From Pseudomonas sp. stari2 (GTDB lineage Bacteria > Pseudomonadota > Gammaproteobacteria > Pseudomonadales > Pseudomonadaceae): 64,000 nucleotides of DNA. Below the pieces are notes generated by a model. That model searched no databases, was not told the origin of the DNA, and saw only the letters and a program-made list of their open reading frames with translations. Both the position numbers and the translations under genes were made by a program. The DNA is taken from assembly GCF_040760005.1 (NCBI RefSeq), contig NZ_CP099760.1:5239501-5303500 (forward strand). Direction: 5' to 3'. Below, one piece after another: positions 39,402 through 46,995 of this stretch (position 1 is the first letter of the stretch; the number at the start of each line of letters is the position of its first letter).

Positions 39402-41924
39402 TCAACCCGCCTTCTGATCAGTGAACGTCGCATCGGCCAGCGTGTCTGGACTGCACCGCAAATCGCCGATCATCAACACGTTGTTTTCCACCCGCCCTTG
39501 CTGAGGATCGAGGCGGAACTGGCACAGCAATTGATCGGCAAATCGCACTTCAAGCGTCGGCGAGCCGGCATTCATTTCCATGGAGAAAAACCCGTCGACC
39601 TCGCTCACGCCACGGCTGGCGTGGTTGATCACATGGTGGCCCTTGAGGGGCCGCCCCTGCGGATCGAGCAAACGTCCCAGCACCGTGAAGGTTTTCATCA
39701 CTCGTACCTTGCGGTACTGCACACCGCCCTTGTTCAAGTGATAACGGGTGCGCGCCGGCTCGATGGTCGCCGCCGGTACATGGTTGCCGACGAAGTCAAA
39801 ACTCACCGAACTGTTCTTGTAGGCCGTGATCGGAATGAAATTGCGCCCTGGTCTCAGCGCAGCGCTGCCGCCGCTCAAGTCATCGGCGCGCAGGGCGATG
39901 CCGTCGACGTCGGATTCGACATCCACGATCATTCCCGCACCCCGCCCCTGAGGCTGGCTGGTCATGACGATTGCCTGCCCACCGATGGCCACGGTGCTGT
40001 CCAGGTTCAAGCCACCGGTGTAATTGCCGTTGTAGGAAGAGCGCTGGACGAAGCCATCGCCATTGACGGTGTCGGTGCTGAAGCTGGCCTGACCGTTCAA
40101 GCCGATCCCGTAGGTGTCGGTGAGTACCGTCGCCATCACGCTTTGCAGCGCGTGATCATCGAAGTTCTTTCGATAACCGAGCGAGCCGTTGTTGTCACGA
40201 CTCCCGTCGCGGGCAGTGCGCGTACCGATACTGCCGGAAATCTGCTGGCCAGGGCCGCCCAACGCGACATTGAGGCTCAGATCCACACCCCGGCTGCGTG
40301 CGTCGCCGCTGCTGTAGCTGCCGGGCCGGTCAAACAGTGATAGTCGCCAGTTGGAGTCGCTGCCAAACATCGTGGTGCGCTGGGTCCAGCCCAGATCGAC
40401 ACTGACGCCCTCAACGTTGCCCTCGCTGTGGGATACCCGTGCGTTGAGCGAGCTGTTGCGACTGACTCGATGGTTCAGCGCCAGCGAAGAGTTGCTGGTC
40501 TGGCCGGTGAACACGTTGCGCTGACGGATCCGGGTGCCGTCCGGCAGGGTGTCGTAGATGTCGGTGGTGTCCAGCCAGCTGCGGTTGTGACTGACCACCA
40601 GACTGCCGGCACCATAGTTATAAAGACCTTGCAGGTCGAGGCCGGTGCCGTGATCTTCCGTTTGATAAGCGTTGGCGAACAGGCTGACGGTGTTGGCCAG
40701 TGTCCAGTCGATGGACGTGCCGTATTGCAGTTTCTCGCGAACCTGACGCGCCGACAGCCCGAGGATGACTCGCGGGTGGAGCAAGTAATTGAGCGACGCA
40801 CCGGCCGTGGCATCGCCGCTGGCCTGCTTGTCCCAGTTGCTCAGCAGTTTGGTTTCCTGACCGGCAAACAGGTTGTAGCGCCAGCGCTCGTCGGCGTTAC
40901 GCCAATTGTTCGGCTTGTAGACCAGCTCCTGAGTGGTCGAGGTGATCTGGCCATCCTCGATCAAGCGCACTTCCACCTCATAGATACCGCCGGGCAACGG
41001 TCGAGTGTCGAGGGTCTGCAAACCGGCGGGTACTGATTGCGTGTTGATCAGCAAACCGTCGCGAAAAATCTCCACCGATGCCTGACGGTTGGCAGTGACA
41101 TAAATCGGATAGACGCTTGGATTCTGCAAATCGATGGCCAGACTGTCGGAACTGCCGTACATCAACCCCACCGTCGTATCCGGGCTGTTGCCGAACGAAC
41201 GCGGCTGACGCGTAAGGCCTTCGGACGTCGGGGTGAAATAGCCCATGCGCAGGAAACTGCCTTGCAATTCTCGTTGGGCATGCAGTTCGTACACGGCGTG
41301 ATAGAGCTGGTCATCAGGCCCGCCAAGGCGAGCCAGCTGCATATTGAAAGTTTGCGTCCAGTTGCCCAGGCTGCCATTGGCCTCCAGGCCAAAACGCCCG
41401 CCCGGATCCTGATCCTGGCCGCCGTTGAGGTTGAGCTGATTGCGCACGATCAGGCCGCTGCTGCCGTCCTGCGGCTGCTCGTAGTAGCGCGGAGTTTCGG
41501 TATCGCGCTCGGCATTTTCCGTGACGATCGACACCAGCGAGTTTTCCAGGTTGTAGTGCACCGCGAGCATTTGCTCCGGGCATTGACCACTGCAACTCCC
41601 CAGCGCCACGCCGGGCTTGAGATAGCCCGCCCATTTCTCACGTTCGGCGGCGCCGAAACGGTTTTCTCCGGTATCGGTAAATTCGAGCAGGGTGATCCGG
41701 TCATCGCGGGTCAGCACGATCATCGCCTCACCCAACGCTTGCCGGTCGAGCTCCACCCGAACAGCCAGGGGCACGTCGAAAAAGTGCTCTTCAAAGTCTT
41801 TTGGCAAACCTTTGGCCTGCGCCAGCAAACTGCGTGGCGTCGTACCGGCAGACTCTGCGGCCGCAGCCGCACCGGCACAAAACAACAACGCAAGCGCAGT
41901 CGCGATGGAAGTCATCGGGAACAT
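39402..41924 (-). CDS. Outer-membrane usher, CfaC/CS1 type
   Basis: An 840-residue exported outer-membrane protein with signal peptide (SIATALALLFCAGAAAAAE). It has the N-terminal usher region with cysteine pair GSCSGQCPEQ, a long beta-barrel with alternating pattern (about 150-650), a plug-like ASVEIFRDGLLINTQSVPAG and a C-terminal domain of the TcfC type (GRLLDPQGRPLKGHHVIN, later DQLLCQFRLDP). It threads pilus subunits through the outer membrane. It is 82 bp downstream of the major pilin gene; a small hairpin lies in that gap. It is the only usher in the window. Confidence 0.9.
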   Translation of the reverse strand: MFPMTSIATALALLFCAGAAAAAESAGTTPRSLLAQAKGLPKDFEEHFFDVPLAVRVELDRQALGEAMIVLTRDDRITLLEFTDTGENRFGAAEREKWAGYLKPGVALGSCSGQCPEQMLAVHYNLENSLVSIVTENAERDTETPRYYEQPQDGSSGLIVRNQLNLNGGQDQDPGGRFGLEANGSLGNWTQTFNMQLARLGGPDDQLYHAVYELHAQRELQGSFLRMGYFTPTSEGLTRQPRSFGNSPDTTVGLMYGSSDSLAIDLQNPSVYPIYVTANRQASVEIFRDGLLINTQSVPAGLQTLDTRPLPGGIYEVEVRLIEDGQITSTTQELVYKPNNWRNADERWRYNLFAGQETKLLSNWDKQASGDATAGASLNYLLHPRVILGLSARQVREKLQYGTSIDWTLANTVSLFANAYQTEDHGTGLDLQGLYNYGAGSLVVSHNRSWLDTTDIYDTLPDGTRIRQRNVFTGQTSNSSLALNHRVSRNSSLNARVSHSEGNVEGVSVDLGWTQRTTMFGSDSNWRLSLFDRPGSYSSGDARSRGVDLSLNVALGGPGQQISGSIGTRTARDGSRDNNGSLGYRKNFDDHALQSVMATVLTDTYGIGLNGQASFSTDTVNGDGFVQRSSYNGNYTGGLNLDSTVAIGGQAIVMTSQPQGRGAGMIVDVESDVDGIALRADDLSGGSAALRPGRNFIPITAYKNSSVSFDFVGNHVPAATIEPARTRYHLNKGGVQYRKVRVMKTFTVLGRLLDPQGRPLKGHHVINHASRGVSEVDGFFSMEMNAGSPTLEVRFADQLLCQFRLDPQQGRVENNVLMIGDLRCSPDTLADATFTDQKAG

Positions 41925-41978
41925 GTAAACGGACTCTGAGTGCGAACGGAAAAAGTCCGGCCGACTGACACATTCGCC

Positions 41979-41991
41979 AGCCCGCCGGGCT
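41979..41991 (-). other. Small stem-loop between major pilin and usher genes
   Basis: AGCCC-GCC-GGGCT forms a 5-bp stem in the 82-bp gap. On the transcribed (minus) strand it is not followed by a T-run, so it is a weak candidate for RNA processing or attenuation that would keep pilin in excess over usher, not a full terminator. Confidence 0.3.
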
Positions 41992-42006
41992 TTGTTACAT
42001 CACGGG

Positions 42007-42504
42007 TTAGAGCGTGCTTCCGCCGGCCGGAGTGACCGCGTCGAACATCATGGTGACCGCACCGGTGTAATCGCCCGGTGTGAAGTTGGTGCCTTTGGCA
42101 GTGATTCGCAGCGGGGCACGGTAGTTCACGTCGGACTCGGCTTCACCGACAACCATTTGCGGGGTCTGGGTCAGCACGACATTGTTGAACCGTACTTCCA
42201 GATCAATGGCGCTCGCACCACCCACCAGTTTCGGTACACCTTCCAGAGAGCCGTGAACCGAACCGTTGTTGTTGCGTACATCGAAGTAGCCTTCTACCTG
42301 TTTCATGTTGCCGGTGATCGGGCTGAAGCTCATGTCCTGATCCTTGTTGACCAGGTCCGGATCAGTCGGCACCACATAAAAGCCGTTGGTCGGTACATGG
42401 GCGACCAGGCTGATGGAGTGACGGGCTTCACCGGCAGCGAAGACCACGGAAGAACTCAGAGCCAGAACGGCCAGTGGAGCAGCGAAAGCCATTTTCTTGA
42501 ACAT
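42007..42504 (-). CDS. CS1-type fimbrial major subunit
   Basis: A 165-residue exported pilin with signal peptide (MAFAAPLAVLALSSSVVFA). Features typical of CS1/CFA-I major subunits are VAHVPTNGFYVVPTDPD, the central FDVRNNNGSVHGSLEGVP and terminal FTPGDYTGAVTMMFDAV. First gene of the six-gene operon (pilin, usher, adhesin, chaperone, pilin, adhesin), so it should be the most abundant product and form the shaft. The Shine-Dalgarno is weak (AGG about 9 nt upstream). Confidence 0.9.
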   Translation of the reverse strand: MFKKMAFAAPLAVLALSSSVVFAAGEARHSISLVAHVPTNGFYVVPTDPDLVNKDQDMSFSPITGNMKQVEGYFDVRNNNGSVHGSLEGVPKLVGGASAIDLEVRFNNVVLTQTPQMVVGEAESDVNYRAPLRITAKGTNFTPGDYTGAVTMMFDAVTPAGGSTL

Positions 42505-42949
42505 CGGTCAGTACCTGTTTTCTTTTTAAGGAATCGGAGCATTGGAGTCCATATCAAACCGGCCAATAAGAGCCGGAACCTGGAAGTTCAACGCCGAGGC
42601 ATGATCAACGCTTGTATCAAGAATGTAAGCAGGCAACTTCCCACGAACTTGTAGTTCAACAACCTCGCGACTCGAAAGAAAAAGCATCAGAAATCAAAAA
42701 TATATAAAAGCAACTGTAAGGCATTCCCTACCTACAGTTATTCATAAAAAACGTTACAGCAGTTTCGACAATGACAGTCAGCACTTTCTAATCTTTTTAG
42801 AATATAAGCTCAAGCATTAATAGAGTGATAGCTTTAACTTTCCGGTTATTCCTGTCTCGATCAACAAGGCATAGAGGTCCTCCGTCGGCGCGCCTTTCTC
42901 ACCGTGACCACTCGTCAGCTCTCCGGCAAAAAGCCCTTGCTCAGCCTTA
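42505..42949. other. AT-rich intergenic region upstream of the fimbrial operon
   Basis: About 445 bp with no supported gene; together with the operator at its right end it separates the fimbrial operon from the divergent PadR gene. The stretch 42660-42840 is strikingly AT-rich for this genome (AAATCAAAAATATATAAAAG, TATTCATAAAAAACGTTAC, TCTTTTTAGAATATAAGC). It should contain the fimbrial promoter and looks like a target for H-NS/MvaT-type silencing, which is inference. Confidence 0.45.
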
Positions 42950-42961
42950 AAGATATATCTT
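42950..42961. promoter_or_regulatory. Candidate PadR (YqjI-like) operator
   Basis: AAGATATATCTT is a perfect 12-bp palindrome 34 bp before the PadR start, followed at once by AAGTTGTATCTAAA, which repeats the TATCT half. The position overlaps where the promoter of the PadR-reductase operon should be, consistent with autoregulation. Confidence 0.55.
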
Positions 42962-42995
42962 AAGTTGTATCTAAACACGACGAGAGAAGACTGAA

Positions 42996-43571
42996 ATGAG
43001 AGACCATCATTCCCCCCACCGTGACCACAGCGACAGCCGTGACGGCTTCGAAAAACGCCACGGCCGCGAGCGCGGCGGGCGCGGCCCACGGGTATTCGCC
43101 CCAGGCGATCTGAAATTGCTGCTGCTGGCACTGATCGCCGAACAGCCGTGCCACGGCTACGACCTGATCCGCCAGATCGAAACCATGTTCGACGGCGCTT
43201 ACAGCCCGAGCCCCGGCGTGATCTACCCAACCCTGACCTTTCTCGAAGAGAGCGAAATGATCAGCGGCGACGCCGAGGGCGGCAAAAAGCGTTACGCGGT
43301 GACCGATGCCGGTCGCCAATCGCTGAGTGAACAGGCGGTAGCGCTGGACGGCGTGCGTATGCGCATCGACGTCAGCAAACGTTCACTGCGCGGCCACGAC
43401 CGGCCACCGGAAATCCATGAAGCGGTGCACAACTTGCGCCACGCCCTGCAAATGCACCACGGGCGCTGGAGCCCGGAAGAAATCCTGCGGGTACGTGACC
43501 TGCTCAACGACACCGCCAAAGCCATTGTCGACGGCCCAGCCGTTCAACCTGCTCCGGAGAAAGCCGAATGA
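42996..43571 (+). CDS. PadR-family regulator, YqjI-like, with His-rich N-terminus
   Basis: A 191-residue PadR winged-helix repressor. A His/Arg/Asp-rich N-terminal tail (RDHHSPHRDHSD, RHGRERGGRG) precedes the PadR domain (LKLLLLALIAEQPCHGYDLI, SPSPGVIYPTLTFLEE, RYAVTDAGR) and a C-terminal helical dimerisation part. E. coli YqjI has the same layout: it is a metal (nickel)-responsive repressor of the ferric reductase gene yqjH. The downstream gene, overlapping by ATGA, is a YqjH-like reductase, which supports the analogy. GAGAAG lies about 6 nt before the ATG. Confidence 0.9.
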   Translation: MRDHHSPHRDHSDSRDGFEKRHGRERGGRGPRVFAPGDLKLLLLALIAEQPCHGYDLIRQIETMFDGAYSPSPGVIYPTLTFLEESEMISGDAEGGKKRYAVTDAGRQSLSEQAVALDGVRMRIDVSKRSLRGHDRPPEIHEAVHNLRHALQMHHGRWSPEEILRVRDLLNDTAKAIVDGPAVQPAPEKAE

Positions 43572-44353
43572 CTGAAGTCCAGACCCAAGGCATCCACCGT
43601 GTGATGCACGAAATCAAACGCCGCCGGCTCGAAGTCCTGCGCGTCGTCAATCTGACCCCGCGCATGCGCCGCATCACCCTCGGCGGGCCGGAACTGGCCG
43701 GGTTCATCAGCCTGGGCACCGACGATCACGTCAAACTGCTGTTCCCGCAGAACGCTGAACAGGCCGCCGCGCTGGAAACCCTGGTACTCGGCGGCGGCAA
43801 GGGCGACGTGCCGATGCCCGAGATGCGCGACTACACCCCGCGTCGTTATGACCTCGACAAGCTTGAACTGGACATCGACTTCGTCCTGCACGGCGACGGC
43901 CCTGCCTCGACCTGGGCCGAACAGGCTCAACCCGGGCAGTTCCTGCACATCGGCGGCCCGCGCGGCTCGATGATCGTGCCGGACATCTTCGACAGCTACC
44001 TGCTGATCGGCGACGAAACCGCCCTCCCCGCTATCGCCCGCCGCCTCGAAGGCCTGGCGGCCAATCGCAAGGCTTTGGTGGTGATCGAAGTGGAAAACGG
44101 CAAGGAACAGCAAGCGCTGGAAAGCGCGGCGCAGGTCAATGTGATCTGGGTGTTGCGTGAGGGCGGCAAAGACAATCTGCTGGCCACCATCAAACAATTG
44201 CAGGTGCCCAAGGGCAATCTGTATGCGTGGGTGGCGACGGAAACAAAAGTCTCGCGGCAGATCCGCCGGGTACTGCTCGATGAGCACGGGCTGGATGAGC
44301 AGTTCGTCAAAGCCGTCGGTTACTGGCGCGCCGAAGGCTCCGTAGAAGAGTGA
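43568..44353 (+). CDS. Siderophore-interacting protein / ferric-chelate reductase (YqjH/ViuB-like)
   Basis: A 261-residue cytoplasmic flavoprotein. The FAD-binding signature is MRDYTPRRYD, followed by HGDGPASTWAEQAQPGQFLH and a NAD(P)H-binding-like half with SYLLIGDETALPAIARRLE. YqjH/ViuB proteins reduce ferric siderophores with NAD(P)H to release iron. Its ATG overlaps the stop of the PadR regulator, so expression is tied to the metal-responsive repressor. Confidence 0.93.
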   Translation: MTEVQTQGIHRVMHEIKRRRLEVLRVVNLTPRMRRITLGGPELAGFISLGTDDHVKLLFPQNAEQAAALETLVLGGGKGDVPMPEMRDYTPRRYDLDKLELDIDFVLHGDGPASTWAEQAQPGQFLHIGGPRGSMIVPDIFDSYLLIGDETALPAIARRLEGLAANRKALVVIEVENGKEQQALESAAQVNVIWVLREGGKDNLLATIKQLQVPKGNLYAWVATETKVSRQIRRVLLDEHGLDEQFVKAVGYWRAEGSVEE

Positions 44354-44371
44354 ATACGAGCGGCGGCGCTG

Positions 44372-45010
44372 CTAAAGGCGCCGCCGCTTCCAGCGATCAA
44401 TCCCGATCACCAGCAACGCAATCAGCACAAACCCCAGCAGAATCCCCCCGGCATTGATGAACACCTGTGGATAGCCCAGCAGCGCCACGTCAATGAACGG
44501 ATAGGCGTAAGCCCCCAGCAAATGCCCGCGAAACAGCGCATAGGCGAAGTAGGCCAGCGGATAGATCAGCCACAGCGGCAGATGCTTCAGACGCAGGGTG
44601 CCCTTCGGCACACACAACCACCAATAAACCAGAAACAGCAACGGCATCACGTCGTGCAGCAATTCGTCAGCGATAAACTGCCAGCCCTGCGGATGCCACA
44701 AATGTCTCAGCAGAATGCTGTAGGCCAGGCCCACCACCGCAATGCTGACGGCAATCCCGCTGCTGACCCAGGGTTGCAGAAACCACTGGCGCGCAGCGGA
44801 TTCGCGATCGGTCACCGCGCAGGTCAGCACCACCGCCACCAGGGTGTTGGTGATCACGGTGAAGTAACTGAAGAAACTCACCAGCCCGCCCAGCAGACTG
44901 GCGCCGACGCTCAGGCGCGCAAAGAAAATCAGGTACAGCTGAATCCCCAGTCCGGCCCAGCCCAGCACCGCGGCTGAAGTGATCAGGCGTCGCCGCCATA
45001 CGGCGTTCAT
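44372..45010 (-). CDS. Pr6Pr-family membrane protein
   Basis: A 212-residue protein with six predicted membrane spans, matching the Pr6Pr family of uncharacterised bacterial six-span proteins (FFSYFTVITNTLVAVVLTCA, LHDVMPLLFLVYWWLCVPKG, ALFRGHLLGAYAYPFID). No function is known. It starts 1 nt after the stop of the VF530 gene, so the two form a unit convergent with the reductase gene. Confidence 0.87.
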   Translation of the reverse strand: MNAVWRRRLITSAAVLGWAGLGIQLYLIFFARLSVGASLLGGLVSFFSYFTVITNTLVAVVLTCAVTDRESAARQWFLQPWVSSGIAVSIAVVGLAYSILLRHLWHPQGWQFIADELLHDVMPLLFLVYWWLCVPKGTLRLKHLPLWLIYPLAYFAYALFRGHLLGAYAYPFIDVALLGYPQVFINAGGILLGFVLIALLVIGIDRWKRRRL

Positions 45011-45011
45011 C

Positions 45012-45242
45012 TCAGAGCGGTCGCTTGGTGCGCATCAGCTTCACGTACAGACGCTCAACCTTTTCCCGCGCCCACGGCGTCTTGCGCAAAAAGGTCAGGC
45101 TCGACTTGATGGTTGGATCGCTCTTGAAGCAACGGATGTCGATGCGCTCGGCCAGGCCCGACCATTCGTAGTGGGTCACCAGTGCATTGAGGATCTGTTC
45201 GAGGGTCACGCCGTGCAGCGGATCGGGGTTGTGGTCGTTCAT
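45012..45242 (-). CDS. VF530 family protein (DUF2132)
   Basis: A 76-residue protein with the VF530 pattern: [40 protein letters not shown] and [11 protein letters not shown]. It is a small DNA-binding-like fold of unknown role. AAGG lies 6 nt before the ATG. First gene of a two-gene unit with the Pr6Pr protein. Confidence 0.93.
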   Translation of the reverse strand: MNDHNPDPLHGVTLEQILNALVTHYEWSGLAERIDIRCFKSDPTIKSSLTFLRKTPWAREKVERLYVKLMRTKRPL

Positions 45243-45541
45243 GCCGGGCCTTTGGGCGAAGTGAAAATGCAGAAGCCGCGCACCTTAGCCGAGGGGCTGA
45301 GCCGGTGGAAGGCCTTCCTTCAAATGTAGGTGAACCGCGCAAGATCGCAGGCTCGGTCGACACCGGCAATGTGATCGATTGACGCACTGTTACCGAATCC
45401 GAAAGGGTTCATGTCTGCAAAAGCACTTTGTGTTTTTGTAACAGGACATTATCCTGCCGCCCTTCTGCTGAATCGCTTCACTGCCTGCGTCAAATCGTAG
45501 CGGTCGGCTCATCCCCAAAAAAGATCAAGAAAGACCATTTC

Positions 45542-46903
45542 ATGCCCGATTTTCCGTTTTCCCGAGACAGCGCTATCTCAGCCTTGCGCCTGATCGGCGG
45601 CTGCACCGCCCTTGGCCTCGCCACCTGCACCCAGGCCACTCCGGCCTTCGACAGTGAATCACCGTATATGCTCGGTGACTGGAACGGCACCCGCAGCGAA
45701 CTTTCGGCGAAAGGCATCGACTTCAAGCTCGATTACACCGGCGAAATGGGCAGCAACCTGCACGGCGGCTACGACCACGACCGCACTGCACGCTACAGCG
45801 ATCAATGGGGCCTCGGCACTCATCTGGACCTGCAAAAACTGCTGGGCTGGAACGACGCCGAATTTCAGCTGACCGTGACCAAGCGCAACGGCAACAACAT
45901 CAGCAACGACCGCATCAACGACCCGCGCGTCGGTGGTTTCACTTCGGCCCAGGAAGTCTGGGGCCGTGGCCAGACCACCCGCCTGACGCAGATGTGGTAT
46001 CAGCAGAAATTCTTCGACCAGAAGCTCGACATCAAGGTCGGCCGCTTCGGTGAAGGTGAAGATTTCAACACTTTCCCGTGCGACTTCCAGAACCTGGCGT
46101 TCTGCGGCTCGCAGGTCGGCAACTGGGTCGGCGGCATCTGGTACAACTGGCCGGTCAGCCAATGGGCGCTGCGCGTTAAATATCACCTGACGCCAGAGTT
46201 GTACGCGCAAGTCGGCGCCTATGAGCAGAACCCGTCGAACCTTGATCGCGGCAACGGTTTCAAACTCAGTGGCAGCGGCACCCAGGGCGCGATCCTGCCG
46301 ATCGAACTTGTGTGGACGCCGAAGCTCAACGGCCTGCCGGGCGAATACCGCGCCGGCTACTACTACAGCAACGCCAAGGCCACCGACGCCTATAAAGACA
46401 GCAACGGCCAGCCGGCCGCCCTGAGCGGCGAAGCCTATCGCAGCGCGTCGAGCAAACACGGCGTGTGGCTCGGTGTACAGCAGCAGATCACCAGCGTCGC
46501 CAGCGACAACTCTCGTGGTTTGAGCGTGTTCGCCAACGGCACGATGCACGACAAGAAGACCAACGCTATCGACAACTACGTCCAGGCCGGCGTGGTCTAC
46601 AAAGGCCTGTTCGACGCCCGCGCAAAAGACGACATCGGTTTCGCCCTGGCCCGCGTTCACGTCAATCCGGCCTACCGCAAGAACGCCGAAGCGACCAACC
46701 AGGCCCACGCCGTCTACGACTACGACGACCCGTCCTACCTGCCGCCGCAGGACACCGAATACAGCGCCGAACTCTATTACGGCGTGCACGTCACCAATTG
46801 GCTGACGGTGCGCCCGAACCTGCAATACATCCGCCATCCGGGCGGTGTGGACAAGGTCGATGACGCGCTGATTGGCGGGATCAAGATCCAGTCGTCGTTC
46901 TGA
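45542..46903 (+). CDS. oprB: Carbohydrate-selective porin OprB
   Basis: A 453-residue outer-membrane porin. The frame opens at 45428, but the ATG at 45542 yields a sensible exported N-terminus (LRLIGGCTALGLATCTQATP). OprB features follow: ESPYMLGDWNGTRSELSAKG, SDQWGLGTHLDL, WYQQKFFDQKLDIKVGRFGE and the C-terminal IGGIKIQSSF ending in Phe as outer-membrane barrels do. It lets glucose into the periplasm. The gcd gene starts 92 bp downstream, so uptake and periplasmic oxidation of glucose are neighbours. Confidence 0.93.
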   Translation: MPDFPFSRDSAISALRLIGGCTALGLATCTQATPAFDSESPYMLGDWNGTRSELSAKGIDFKLDYTGEMGSNLHGGYDHDRTARYSDQWGLGTHLDLQKLLGWNDAEFQLTVTKRNGNNISNDRINDPRVGGFTSAQEVWGRGQTTRLTQMWYQQKFFDQKLDIKVGRFGEGEDFNTFPCDFQNLAFCGSQVGNWVGGIWYNWPVSQWALRVKYHLTPELYAQVGAYEQNPSNLDRGNGFKLSGSGTQGAILPIELVWTPKLNGLPGEYRAGYYYSNAKATDAYKDSNGQPAALSGEAYRSASSKHGVWLGVQQQITSVASDNSRGLSVFANGTMHDKKTNAIDNYVQAGVVYKGLFDARAKDDIGFALARVHVNPAYRKNAEATNQAHAVYDYDDPSYLPPQDTEYSAELYYGVHVTNWLTVRPNLQYIRHPGGVDKVDDALIGGIKIQSSF

Positions 46904-46995
46904 TTCCAATTTTGCAATGAACCATGCCTGCGCCCAATCGTCATCTAAAGTGACTACAGCGCGGGACTACTTGAAACGTCACGGAGAACCACACT

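Noticed and set aside
41979..41991. Rho-independent terminator between major pilin and usher
   Set aside because: The stem is only 5 bp and has no T-run on the transcribed strand; kept only as a weak stem-loop.
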